Source of the DNA: Verrucomicrobiota bacterium JB022 | Lineage (GTDB): Bacteria; Verrucomicrobiota; Verrucomicrobiia; Opitutales; Oceanipulchritudinaceae | DNA length: 64,000 nt | Direction: 5' to 3' | Assembly: GCA_030673845.1 (NCBI GenBank) | Contig: JAUTCQ010000012.1 | Location: forward strand, 371,218-435,217 | Shown: positions 1 to 9,074 of the stretch, one piece after another | Layout: every line of letters starts with the position of its first letter | How positions within the stretch are numbered: the stretch's first letter is position 1 | Made by a program: the position numbers and the translations under genes | The notes under the pieces: model-generated | Seen by the model: the letters and a program-made list of their open reading frames with translations, nothing else | The model's database searches: none | What the model was told of the DNA's origin: nothing

Positions 1-3000
1 TCGTCGTAGCCCAACACCAAGGCCGGGAAGGTGCTCACGCCCCCGCTGAAGTTGATCTTAACGACATTGTTGGCGTTCGAGCCGTTACGCTTCGAAAGGA
101 TAAGCCCTTCCGCGTGGCCGACGTTGAAGCGGCCGCCGGTGACGCGCGCCACCGCACCACGACCAGAGGTCACCTGATTGGCGAGGATCGCCGGGCCAGT
201 GATGTTCAACTCGCCGCCTTCGACCGAAAGAGCGGACCACGAATTGCCGGAGGGGATCGTCAGAGTGCCGACGTTGGCCACCCCACCCTGCACAAAGAAA
301 CCGGCGCGGCTGAAGGTGTTGGCCTCCGTTTCGGAATTGGAGGTGCGCTGCAGGCGGATCTCGCCAATATTGGCGACCCCACCCGCCACCTTTACCACTC
401 CGTCGCGGTTGCCCTTCGTGGTGATGAGGTTGATGTCGGCTCTGCCAGCATAGACTTGCACGCCGGATTGGCCGCCGTTGTCGAGCGTGATGGTGCTGGG
501 AACCTCCAGTTCGCCGCCGTCGACTTGTAACTGGGCGCTGGTGCCGATAGTCACATTTTCAGGGGCATAACTGCTGCCTTCACCAAGTCGGAAATATCCG
601 CTGCTGGTCGGCATCGTCAGGTCTCCCTCAATGTTGATAGGCTGGTAAAACCACGCCGTCCCGCCCCCGGTTTTGGTCAGCCCTTGATTTCCGGCCAAAG
701 GCACGGCGATCTGGGCGGGCGCTTGCAGGCTGGCCGCCGCCACCGTCGCGGCAGAATCGCCTTCGGCACCGCGATAGCCAGCCTCAATCGTGGGGGTGCC
801 GAGAGATTGAAGAGTCAGCACGTCGGTCTCTTCGTTTTCGCTGGCCAACGTCCAGCTCGCCACGGTGTCCACATCTGCGTCGTTGAAGAGCAGGCGGCCT
901 ACCGTGCGCGGGCTGTCGAGCACCACCGTGACGTCTTCTGCCAGCTCCAGCGAACCGAAATCGGCCGTGGTGCCCACGCCCCCGGGCACCGTGCCGCCTT
1001 GCCAATTAGCGGGGTCGCCCCACTCGCCATCTTCGAGCGACTGTGTCCAAACGCCGCTGCCCACCAGCCGCATCGCATAACTCTGGCCCCCGGTGTAGCT
1101 TCGGCTGCTGGCCTGGTTGCCGGCAAAATCCCAGACGGTGGAGTTCTCGGCGCGATCAAGGCGAATGCGGCCGTCGCCACCGGCTCCAGTCACCGTGACG
1201 TCGTAAACGCTGTCGCTGATCGGCGTGACGGAGGCAATGGTGCCGGTCATGCCCGAGCCTTCCAGCGAAAGTGCCAGGTCGTCCACGTCGAATCCGGTCA
1301 CGGCTTCGCTCCAGGTAACCCGATAGACGAGTGTGCTGGCCGAAGTGGCGGAGGATGCGGGTTGGTAACGCACGAGCGACGGGATCGTAGGGCCGGTCCG
1401 GTCGACCGTGACCGTAAAGGGCGGCGAAGCCGGGCTGGCGCTGCCTCCCGTTGTGGCAGTGGCGCGGTAGGCGTAAGTGCCTTCCGCCAGCTCCCTACTC
1501 GTCAAGTCGAGCATCCAGGCGCCGCTACTATCGGCGGGCACGCTGCCGACCAGCCCAGGCTCGCCTTCAAGGCGGATCTCGACGGTGCTGCCGGCGGGAG
1601 CTGTGCCTCGCAGGATCAGCGTGTTGTCGCTCGTCAATTGGTCGGAGTCCGAGATGCCGGTATCACTTTCGATCAATGTAAAGACAGGAGCTGCGAGGCT
1701 GGTATCGACGGCAAAGGCCGCCGAATCTGCCCCCGCGTTGCCCGCCAAATCGGTCGCGCTGGCCAGAAACTCGTGCACCCCTGCCGAAAGAGCTGCGCCG
1801 GTATAAGGCGCGCTCCACAGGCCACGCCCATCGGCGGTCGCGGTCGCCACGACACTTCCCCCAACCGCGCGCACTTCCACCGTTGCTCCCGGCTCGGCCG
1901 AACCCTGAAAAACGGTCTCTGGAGAGACGACGAGGCTGGAGATGACGGGCGCCTCCGCCGGTGTCGTATCGACCTTGACAACGAAGCCGCTTGAAAGGGT
2001 CGACTCCTGGCCCTCAATCGTAGCCGAGGCGAAAAAGACGTAATAGTTATCCTCCAGCGCAGTACCCGTATAGTCGAAGGTCCACTCGCCCGCAGCGTTG
2101 GCCACCGAGGTACCGATCACGCCCACACCGAGTCGCCGGAGGGTGACTTGGCTATTGGGTATCGCCGTGCCGCTCAACATCAGGGTGTTGTCGCTCGTGG
2201 TGCCATCGTCGGCAAAAGACCCTGTGTCGTCCGCGATCGCGGTGATCCAGGCACCTGGGACGCCCGCGTAGGCAATGGCATTGAGGTAGTCTTCGAGGTT
2301 GGTGTAGCCGTCTCCATCCGGATCTTCGTTGTGGTCCGGCGTCGTCAGGTCGAGACCGGCGGCCATTTCCCACCAGTCGGGCATCCCATCTCCGTCGGTA
2401 TCCACCGGAGCCAAGCCACCGGCGACGGTGCCTACGCCGCCCACGTCGTCCTCGTCGAAGATCTGTTGGCCGAGCGTTCCAAACGACAAAGTCTCTTCCA
2501 CCATGCGCGCGTCTACACTGTCGCGATGCAGGGAAGCGCCCGCGTGCTGCGCGATGTGTTCGAGAGACTCGTGGGCCGTGAGCAAGCGGGCCACGCCCGG
2601 ATATTCGTAGGGAGTGGCTTCTGAGACCACTTCGGTGAAGTCGCTGGGCGCAGCAGGTAGTGCGTCGAGGGCGCCATCGGGCGTGGCATCCTGAAAGTTA
2701 CCGGCGGCGTAGGTGTGGAAGTTGAGGTTGCCGCGAATAAAAGCCGGGGTGCCGCCCGTGTCGAAGCCGGCGATAAAGAGATTGTTGATGATGTTGGTGA
2801 AGCTTTCGCGGCCCGATTCGCCTCCGCAGATGTAGGCGCCACCCGAGCCCCAGTTGTAGACGACGTTATTGGTAAACTCGTGGGTGCCTTTGACCTTCGG
2901 GTTACGCATCCAGTTGTCGGCATACAGCGAACGGAAAACACTGACCGGCCCGGCGGGCTCCATCAGGCCGCCAGCGGAGTGAGTCAACAGGCCTTGGCCC

Positions 3001-3548
3001 ACGATACAATCCTGCAGGGTCACGTTTTCAGCTGAGCCCGTAACGGAAAAGGTCTCATCACGGCCCCAAGAGGCCGACACGTGGTCGAAGATCATGTCGC
3101 TACCGGAGGCAATGCCGACCGCGTCGGTCCCGCTATCGCCGTTGATGCCCTGCCGGAAGCGGATGAAGCGGCAGATGGTATTACTCGCATTGGAGAAGGA
3201 GACGCCGTTGCCGTAGATGGTGATGCCTTCCCCGGGGGCGGTTTGGCCCGCAATCGTGATGTTGCGGCTGACGGGGATGCGCGACGAAATCTCGATGATG
3301 CCGCCAACGGCGAAAACGACAGTACGGTCGGGCGCGCTCACGGCATCGCGGAACGATCCGGGGCCGGAATCGTTGAGGTTGGTGACGGTGTAGACGGAGC
3401 CGCCCCGCCCGCCGGTGGCTTGGGCTCCGAAACCTTCGGCCCCGGGGAAGGCCGGGAGCGCAGAAAGTGCGGCCGGGAGGGTGGCGAGGGTTGAGAGGCA
3501 GGCAAGGCAAAGCCTGCCGCGAGAGGATGGGATTCTCGGGATAATCAT
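1..3548 (-). CDS. Secreted PL1-type pectate lyase with Ig-like and autotransporter-type repeats (3' end outside window)
   Basis: The frame is open from an ATG at 3548 to the left edge, so at least 1,182 residues are visible and the C-terminus is missing. After a signal peptide (about residues 1-33) the mature protein starts AFPGAEGFGA followed by TGGRGG and NLNDSGPGSFRDA, the signature of PL1-type pectate lyases, which cleave polygalacturonate by beta-elimination. Near residues 380-410 are two acidic calcium-type loops, DTDGDGMPDWW and DPDGDGYTNLEDY. Several bacterial Ig-like repeats follow (about 440-760). The distal part has beta-rich repeats including GLTKTGGGTAWF, as in autotransporter-associated strand (PATR) regions. 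It lies downstream of two glycosidases and a GH28 enzyme on the same strand, separated from them by a terminator. Pectin cleavage outside the cell or at the surface is inferred; the exact substrate is not known. Confidence 0.85.
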   Translation of the reverse strand, partial: MIIPRIPSSRGRLCLACLSTLATLPAALSALPAFPGAEGFGAQATGGRGGSVYTVTNLNDSGPGSFRDAVSAPDRTVVFAVGGIIEISSRIPVSRNITIAGQTAPGEGITIYGNGVSFSNASNTICRFIRFRQGINGDSGTDAVGIASGSDMIFDHVSASWGRDETFSVTGSAENVTLQDCIVGQGLLTHSAGGLMEPAGPVSVFRSLYADNWMRNPKVKGTHEFTNNVVYNWGSGGAYICGGESGRESFTNIINNLFIAGFDTGGTPAFIRGNLNFHTYAAGNFQDATPDGALDALPAAPSDFTEVVSEATPYEYPGVARLLTAHESLEHIAQHAGASLHRDSVDARMVEETLSFGTLGQQIFDEDDVGGVGTVAGGLAPVDTDGDGMPDWWEMAAGLDLTTPDHNEDPDGDGYTNLEDYLNAIAYAGVPGAWITAIADDTGSFADDGTTSDNTLMLSGTAIPNSQVTLRRLGVGVIGTSVANAAGEWTFDYTGTALEDNYYVFFASATIEGQESTLSSGFVVKVDTTPAEAPVISSLVVSPETVFQGSAEPGATVEVRAVGGSVVATATADGRGLWSAPYTGAALSAGVHEFLASATDLAGNAGADSAAFAVDTSLAAPVFTLIESDTGISDSDQLTSDNTLILRGTAPAGSTVEIRLEGEPGLVGSVPADSSGAWMLDLTSRELAEGTYAYRATATTGGSASPASPPFTVTVDRTGPTIPSLVRYQPASSATSASTLVYRVTWSEAVTGFDVDDLALSLEGSGMTGTIASVTPISDSVYDVTVTGAGGDGRIRLDRAENSTVWDFAGNQASSRSYTGGQSYAMRLVGSGVWTQSLEDGEWGDPANWQGGTVPGGVGTTADFGSLELAEDVTVVLDSPRTVGRLLFNDADVDTVASWTLASENEETDVLTLQSLGTPTIEAGYRGAEGDSAATVAAASLQAPAQIAVPLAGNQGLTKTGGGTAWFYQPINIEGDLTMPTSSGYFRLGEGSSYAPENVTIGTSAQLQVDGGELEVPSTITLDNGGQSGVQVYAGRADINLITTKGNRDGVVKVAGGVANIGEIRLQRTSNSETEANTFSRAGFFVQGGVANVGTLTIPSGNSWSALSVEGGELNITGPAILANQVTSGRGAVARVTGGRFNVGHAEGLILSKRNGSNANNVVKINFSGGVSTFPALVLGYD

Positions 3549-3573
3549 AGGAGTATGGGGGAGTGTTGGGTGT

Positions 3574-3612
3574 CAAAAGAGACGACCGGCGCCGGGGGGG
3601 TGGCCGGTCGTC
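3574..3612 (-). terminator. Rho-independent terminator after the six-hairpin glycosidase gene
   Basis: A 10-bp perfect stem (GACGACCGGC / GCCGGTCGTC, 3581-3590 and 3603-3612) is followed on the minus strand by TCTTTTG. It lies between the gene ending at 3634 and the pectate lyase start at 3548, so the lyase probably has its own promoter. Confidence 0.8.
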
Positions 3613-3633
3613 ATCCTGAAATCAGGACGTGTG

Positions 3634-6600
3634 TCAGGGGCGTTCGAGGGTGGCGGCCATCAAGCCGATAACGACTTCGTTGGCGTGGGAGACGAGGTAA
3701 AGCTCCCGCAACTCCTTCGCAGGGTCGAGCGGCAGCGTTAGCACGGTAGCGGCCCCGCCGGGCACGTCTCCGCCCTGCCCTTTGAAGCTCTCAGGCTCAA
3801 GCAGGCGCACCTGACCCGTCTTCAGGTCCACGCGTGGCGGCAAGGGCCCGGGGCGGCGGAATTGGTAGTCGTCGATGAAGTAATCCTGCTCGATCGGCCA
3901 CCAGTTGCTCGGGTTGACCAGCGGTAAGCGGGCTTCGCTTCCGTCGGTGTAGCGGACGACCACAGTGCCGTTTTCGAGTCGGCTCTGCATGTGGTTGGTC
4001 GAGCCCGCCATGAGCAGGTGGATGCGGTGAGCGCGACCTTCGAGCGGCACCGTCAGCTCGTTCGGGTAGTTGTCCCACTGCGAGGCAAAGGCGATGTTCT
4101 GAGCCTCCGGAGCCGCAGGCGTCGAAAACCAGACACCGTTGGGCATTTCGAGACGGCCACCCAAGGCGCGCAGCCCGGAATCGTCGATCTCGGCCATGGC
4201 ATTGACGTGCCCAGCCCAGGCTCCGATGCCTTGAGCGGGGATCGCCAGCGACACGTAGGGCGATCGAGGCGAGCGGTACTTACCCGGCGCGAAAATCCCG
4301 GTCACGGAATCGTTGAAGCTCGGCGTTAGCTTAACCGGCTCCAGTTGACGACCGCGCGGGAGTGGCTCGCGCCAGTCGATGCCTGAAACGCCGGGAACCT
4401 CGGGCGAATCGTCAAGCGGCCAGGCGTGGGCAACCTCGATCGGCGCGATGGCCGACGCGCGCCACTCGATTTCGATTTCCCAGCGGTCGGCGGCGGGAGC
4501 CTCAAAGGTCAACCTGGAGATCGGCAGTTCACCCTCCACCTTACTGGCAACTTTGCGGCCATTGACCCGCACTTGAGCCTCCGTCGAGCGCGCGACAATT
4601 TTGCCGTGCAGCGTGGTGGGTTGAGCGAGACGGCTGGTCACCGTGTAACGGTCCGTTCCATCCTTGCGCTGGAAGTCGACCGCGACACTCGGGTGGTCAA
4701 GGGTCGCATGATCCCAGCGAAGCGGGAGGCCAGGCGCGAAGTTAAGCTTGCCCCCCAGCAAATCCGGTTGCAGGCCGAAGAGCCCTTCGACCAGCGTCCG
4801 CGAAAGCACCCCCGAACCGTCGGCAAAATCGCGCTGCGACTCCCGCCGGTAGACGTCGAGGTAATTCATCGAACCGACATTGCCGGGGCAGATGCCCATG
4901 AACATACTGGCCAGAATCGCGCTGCGCGTGATGCGGTAGGCCTCCTCTGCTCGGCCTGCCTGCCAGTAACCAAGGGCCGTGTGGACGTTCTCGCCCATGA
5001 CCACATTGTTGACCGACCACGTGTAAGGCATCCAGCTGGTGCTCGAAAGCACGTGCAGCGGCTCATCGGGGACACCGGGCCCATAGACCGGCAGGTGGGG
5101 GATGTGGGCATCGATCCAGCGTGTCATGGCGAGGGCTTCCTCGTCGGTCGGCAGCTCGGCGTCCATCAGGTGATAAAACGACCAGAGGCCCGGCTCGCGG
5201 TGCAGCAGCTGCCGCCCCAGCAAGTCCTTGTATTCGGCGAACATGCCGAGCTCGGGCATCCAGAGGACTTCCCGCATCGCCCGCGCAATCAGCTCTGCCT
5301 CCTGCGCATAGGGCGTTGCGTCGCGGCCCAGCTTCTCCGCCACCCGGGCCGCCATGATGTTGTGCCAGTAATTGTAAGCGCTGGTGTAGGCGACGCCGCC
5401 ACCGTGATACTGGAGATCGTCGCTGGCCCAAATGGCGGCGTAGGCTTCGTAGAGCGGGAGCTTGTCGGGGCCATACTCACGGCGAAACATGCGGCGCTCC
5501 CATGCGAGGTGGCGCTCGACCGTGGGCCAGACTTCCTCCGCAAATTCCAGGTCGCCCGTCCACATCAGGTGCCGAAAAAGGGCGTCGATGTAGACGAGAT
5601 TCATGTCGTAGTGGGAGTTGGCCATGTTGCCCTGGCTGTGCAAGGCCGTGCGGCTGCGGGCGAGATTGGTTGCCTCCTCCGGCGGGGCGAGCTGGTCGGG
5701 GATCGGTTCGAGGTTTTGCCGCGTAGGCCAATAGGCGAGGTGGCGACGGGCCCGGTCGTGCCAGCCCAACGCATCCATCGCATAGGGGCCGCGCCAACCG
5801 AGCAGCTTTGAGCGCCAGGCAATCGCCCCGTGCATGACGGCCCCTTGCGGCTCGTCCCAGACGGCATCCGCCGCCACGTTGAGGGCGGCCACGGCAGCGT
5901 TGAGGTAGGGGTCGGGCGTCTCGATCCGGATCTGGCTCGCCAGCTCGGCACGTTGCCGTTCGGCCCGCGCAAAGGCGGCCGCAAGGTTGCCTGGCGTGAC
6001 TCTGAAATCGGCGGGAGACTCCTGCACGGCATCGTCGGCGGAAGGGGTGCGCACGTCGAGGTAATCCTGCAGTTCCCCAGGCGCCTCGCCTTTGCTCGGG
6101 AGACGCTGGAGGCCGAGGTAGAACGGCTGGCCTGCCAAGAGCCTCACTTGCCCCATCAAAACGGGCCGATCAGGCGTAACCTGGCGCTCCTGCAGCAGCG
6201 CGCCCAAGTCGTTCCAGGCTTCTGCGGGGGCGAGGTGGAGTTGTGCGCCGGCGGGAAATGCGCCTGCCAGCGCGCCCGGCTTGGCCTCCAGCATGAAGGC
6301 AGCCTCATCCAGCGAATAGCGGTTGCCGGCGGCAAACTCGGGCTGCAGCTGGAACCATTGGCTGATCGGTACCTTTTCGGTCCCGATGTCGCCATCGCGC
6401 ACGCCACGTTGTCCATTGACGCCGCCATAGGCCCAGGCCAGCTCCAGGGAGGCGGGGACGTCGTGCACCGCAACTTGCAGCAGCAGGCCCTCGAAATCGC
6501 GCGCAGCCACGGCAGTTAGCTCCAGTCGACCTTTGGGCCCGAGCCAGTGTGGATCGCGGATTTCATAGACCATCGAGCCTGGGCGGTAGCGCGCCTCGAT

Positions 6601-6927
6601 CGTGGCCAGCTCGTGCAACCAAGCCGCTTTGTTGCCTTGGCGCAGGGCCAGGCGGAGATTGCCGCCACGCCCGGGCAGGTAGAGCACGAACTCGGGCCGG
6701 TCCCCCGCATCGACGCGGAAGCCGGTATTGCCGCCGTAGAGTGGGCGGTTGAAGAATTCCTCGCCGTTGGTGATGACGAAGTCGTGCCCCTCTGGCGTGT
6801 AACGCAGAGGCTGAGCCAACTGCCCCTCCAGGTTGGGGCGCAGACTGCGGCTGCCAGGCACTACCGCAGCGGACAAGGCGGTAGCGGCCATGAGCGCGGG
6901 AAGCAGGAAATGAAGAGTAAAACGCAT
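3634..6927 (-). CDS. Secreted six-hairpin (DUF4450-like) glycosidase candidate
   Basis: This 1,097-residue protein has a signal peptide (about 1-20, cleavage after ATALSA). The N-terminal part resembles DUF4450 proteins of Bacteroidetes and Verrucomicrobia polysaccharide loci. The middle (about 330-720) has the Trp- and His-rich helical pattern of an (alpha/alpha)6 six-hairpin glycosidase, for example LLGWRGPYAMDALGWHD and NMANSHYDMNLVYIDALF. A beta-rich region closes the protein. The start codon overlaps the stop of the upstream gene by one base (TAATG), so the two are translationally coupled. The neighbours are GH28, a second six-hairpin protein and a pectate lyase, which suggests action on pectin or rhamnogalacturonan fragments. 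I recognise the fold and the DUF, not a characterised activity; the DUF number is from memory of family features. Confidence 0.7.
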   Translation of the reverse strand: MRFTLHFLLPALMAATALSAAVVPGSRSLRPNLEGQLAQPLRYTPEGHDFVITNGEEFFNRPLYGGNTGFRVDAGDRPEFVLYLPGRGGNLRLALRQGNKAAWLHELATIEARYRPGSMVYEIRDPHWLGPKGRLELTAVAARDFEGLLLQVAVHDVPASLELAWAYGGVNGQRGVRDGDIGTEKVPISQWFQLQPEFAAGNRYSLDEAAFMLEAKPGALAGAFPAGAQLHLAPAEAWNDLGALLQERQVTPDRPVLMGQVRLLAGQPFYLGLQRLPSKGEAPGELQDYLDVRTPSADDAVQESPADFRVTPGNLAAAFARAERQRAELASQIRIETPDPYLNAAVAALNVAADAVWDEPQGAVMHGAIAWRSKLLGWRGPYAMDALGWHDRARRHLAYWPTRQNLEPIPDQLAPPEEATNLARSRTALHSQGNMANSHYDMNLVYIDALFRHLMWTGDLEFAEEVWPTVERHLAWERRMFRREYGPDKLPLYEAYAAIWASDDLQYHGGGVAYTSAYNYWHNIMAARVAEKLGRDATPYAQEAELIARAMREVLWMPELGMFAEYKDLLGRQLLHREPGLWSFYHLMDAELPTDEEALAMTRWIDAHIPHLPVYGPGVPDEPLHVLSSTSWMPYTWSVNNVVMGENVHTALGYWQAGRAEEAYRITRSAILASMFMGICPGNVGSMNYLDVYRRESQRDFADGSGVLSRTLVEGLFGLQPDLLGGKLNFAPGLPLRWDHATLDHPSVAVDFQRKDGTDRYTVTSRLAQPTTLHGKIVARSTEAQVRVNGRKVASKVEGELPISRLTFEAPAADRWEIEIEWRASAIAPIEVAHAWPLDDSPEVPGVSGIDWREPLPRGRQLEPVKLTPSFNDSVTGIFAPGKYRSPRSPYVSLAIPAQGIGAWAGHVNAMAEIDDSGLRALGGRLEMPNGVWFSTPAAPEAQNIAFASQWDNYPNELTVPLEGRAHRIHLLMAGSTNHMQSRLENGTVVVRYTDGSEARLPLVNPSNWWPIEQDYFIDDYQFRRPGPLPPRVDLKTGQVRLLEPESFKGQGGDVPGGAATVLTLPLDPAKELRELYLVSHANEVVIGLMAATLERP

Positions 6928-9065
6928 TACGGCATCTCGTTCATGTCTTCGACTTCAACCACCCAGGTGCCATCGTCCGGGAAGCCGGGGGCCTCGCGAT
7001 CGGGTGCATTCTCCCAGCCAGCTGCCATGAGCCCGACGGCATTGAGCAGCGAGGCGTTGACCGGCAGGAAGGCGACCACACCGTCTGGCTCCTTGGGGCG
7101 CCTCACATGTCCGGTAGGCATAAAGCGGGCTTCCGGAGCCGTGTTGGTCAGGATCGCCACCGCCACCTGCGGCATCTCCAGGCGGGTGCAGGTGAGTGCC
7201 GATGCTCCCATCGACCAGCTGACCCAGCGGCCCAGATTGTTGGGCGAGCTTTCGGTCACGGCCTTGAATGTGGCACGCATGATCTCGGGGTCGAGCTTGT
7301 CGGTCTGGGGCATGTAACCGAAGGCGAGAATCATTGAATTGGGGTCGGGGCGGCCATCGGTGTAGATGCCGTCAAAGGTCTCGATCTCCAGGTATTTGCC
7401 TTCGTAAGTAGCGAGAGGGGCGAGGCCTTCCAGCACTTCCTGCCACTGGGGGTCGCGCTCCAGGCCCATGCGTTCGCGCCACTCCTGCGCCAGCTTCAGC
7501 GCAAAGTGCCAGTAGTTGAGCTCAAAGGTGGGATTGCGCGTATCGTTCTCGTGGGTGCTCTCGCTCACCGCCTTGATGGGCGGGCCGAGGTTGTAGTAGC
7601 CCGTCTCGGGGTCTTTTTGCGCATAGCTGGCGAGGAAATCGGCCGAGGCGAAGACGATGTCGCGGTAATATTCCAGCGTCTCCGGCTTGGGGTCGTCGCG
7701 GTAGACCAGCTCGCAGAGGTAAATCGGGTTGGGCTGGTTCCAGATGATAAAGGGGTTGATCCCGCCCGGGCTCGGTCGCCCGTCGATGCCCGACATCTTG
7801 GGCCAGCGCACGCCTTTGAAGCCTTGCCGCCGCGCCACTTCCATCCCGGCGGGAAGGATCTTGCGGTACCATTCGAGGCTTTTGGCGAGGTAGCGGGTGC
7901 GGCCCCATTCATACCAGTGGGCGCTGTGCCAGAAATACATCTCCGAGTTGTGCTTGCCGAACCAGGTGATGTGCGTGAGGCCGCCTTCCGCCGGTGGGAA
8001 GCTGCCCGCGTAGTTCACGCGCATGAGGTATTGCGAGAGGATGATGCGGCGCTCCAGCTCGATCGCACGGGGGTCGGAAGACTTGTTGAGCTGCACTACC
8101 CCGCCGTCGGTCCAGTAGTCTTTCCAGCCTTTTTCGCTATCTTCCAGGATTGCCCCGGCACGCTGGGGCTGGCTGGGCCGCTCCGGCGAAAACTGGACGC
8201 CGAGGCGCAGGCGATCGCCCCCCTGCGGCGCGAAAACGAACTGGTGGGGCCCCGCCTCGCGCAGCTCGCCCTGCCCATCCGCGCGGATCGCCACATAGTA
8301 GCGTGTGCCGAGCGTGTCGCGCTGCAAGAGGTAGTCGCCCGTGCCCTTGCGGCCTGGCAGCAGCTTTGTCTGATGTGCTTCGGGCTGGTCGAAGATCAGC
8401 GGCGACTTGTTCTTGATGTTGGTATCGTAGCTGAGCGGGAAACGAAACGAGATACTGAGCCGCCCTTCCACCAATAGCGGGGACTCCACCGCAACGCCCA
8501 GGGTTGCCGCATCCGAGCCAGCGGCGGTGACGACCTCAACCGGCTCCCCATCGAGCAGGTAGGTGCTGTGCAGCAAGCCCGTCCAAAGGTCGAGATGTTG
8601 ATCGATGTCTTCGAGGTCGTGCTCGCGAAGCGGCTCACCGTCGAGGAGAAAGCCGATCTGGCCCAGCGGCACGGGGTGCGGATTCTGGCGGTAGTAGTTA
8701 CCAGCGGGCGAGCGTTGACGCGCCGGGTAGTCGATCTCGCGCCCGTAGAAGGGGTAGGCTTGGTAGGAATCTTCCAGCGCGAGGTTTTCGGTATTGGGAA
8801 AGGCGTGCCAGGCCCAGGTCGAGAGCGTCTCCAGCGGCAGGCCCTCGCGGTAGTAGATGCCGGGCAGGCTCTGCAGCCCGGTGACGTCGGCAGTGAAGGC
8901 AAAGTCGCCATTACCGACGGAGGCGGCCGCTTCGGGATCGACGACGGTAATGTGTGGATTGTGGCGCGTAACAAGGGCCTCGCGGTCGATCTTCGCCCAG
9001 GCAGGAGCGGCAATCAGGTGAAGCGCCAGGCAAAGCGCAGAGGGTAAAAGGAGTTGGGATGTCAT
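6927..9065 (-). CDS. Secreted six-hairpin glycosidase, GH65-like
   Basis: The protein has 712 residues with a signal peptide (about 1-24, cleavage after APAWA). The N-terminal half is a beta-sandwich with SVGNGDFAFTADVTG, a pattern seen at the start of GH65-like and related six-hairpin enzymes. The C-terminal half is helical and Trp-rich, with WFGKHNSEMYFWHSAHWYEW and a later NDTRNPTFELNYWHFAL, where catalytic acids would be expected. It sits 9 bp from the upstream polygalacturonase gene and overlaps the next gene by one base, so it belongs to a short pectinolytic operon. An exo-acting hydrolase releasing sugars from oligosaccharides is the likely role; substrate and exact family are not resolved. 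Confidence 0.7.
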   Translation of the reverse strand: MTSQLLLPSALCLALHLIAAPAWAKIDREALVTRHNPHITVVDPEAAASVGNGDFAFTADVTGLQSLPGIYYREGLPLETLSTWAWHAFPNTENLALEDSYQAYPFYGREIDYPARQRSPAGNYYRQNPHPVPLGQIGFLLDGEPLREHDLEDIDQHLDLWTGLLHSTYLLDGEPVEVVTAAGSDAATLGVAVESPLLVEGRLSISFRFPLSYDTNIKNKSPLIFDQPEAHQTKLLPGRKGTGDYLLQRDTLGTRYYVAIRADGQGELREAGPHQFVFAPQGGDRLRLGVQFSPERPSQPQRAGAILEDSEKGWKDYWTDGGVVQLNKSSDPRAIELERRIILSQYLMRVNYAGSFPPAEGGLTHITWFGKHNSEMYFWHSAHWYEWGRTRYLAKSLEWYRKILPAGMEVARRQGFKGVRWPKMSGIDGRPSPGGINPFIIWNQPNPIYLCELVYRDDPKPETLEYYRDIVFASADFLASYAQKDPETGYYNLGPPIKAVSESTHENDTRNPTFELNYWHFALKLAQEWRERMGLERDPQWQEVLEGLAPLATYEGKYLEIETFDGIYTDGRPDPNSMILAFGYMPQTDKLDPEIMRATFKAVTESSPNNLGRWVSWSMGASALTCTRLEMPQVAVAILTNTAPEARFMPTGHVRRPKEPDGVVAFLPVNASLLNAVGLMAAGWENAPDREAPGFPDDGTWVVEVEDMNEMP

Positions 9066-9074
9066 GGGGATTGG

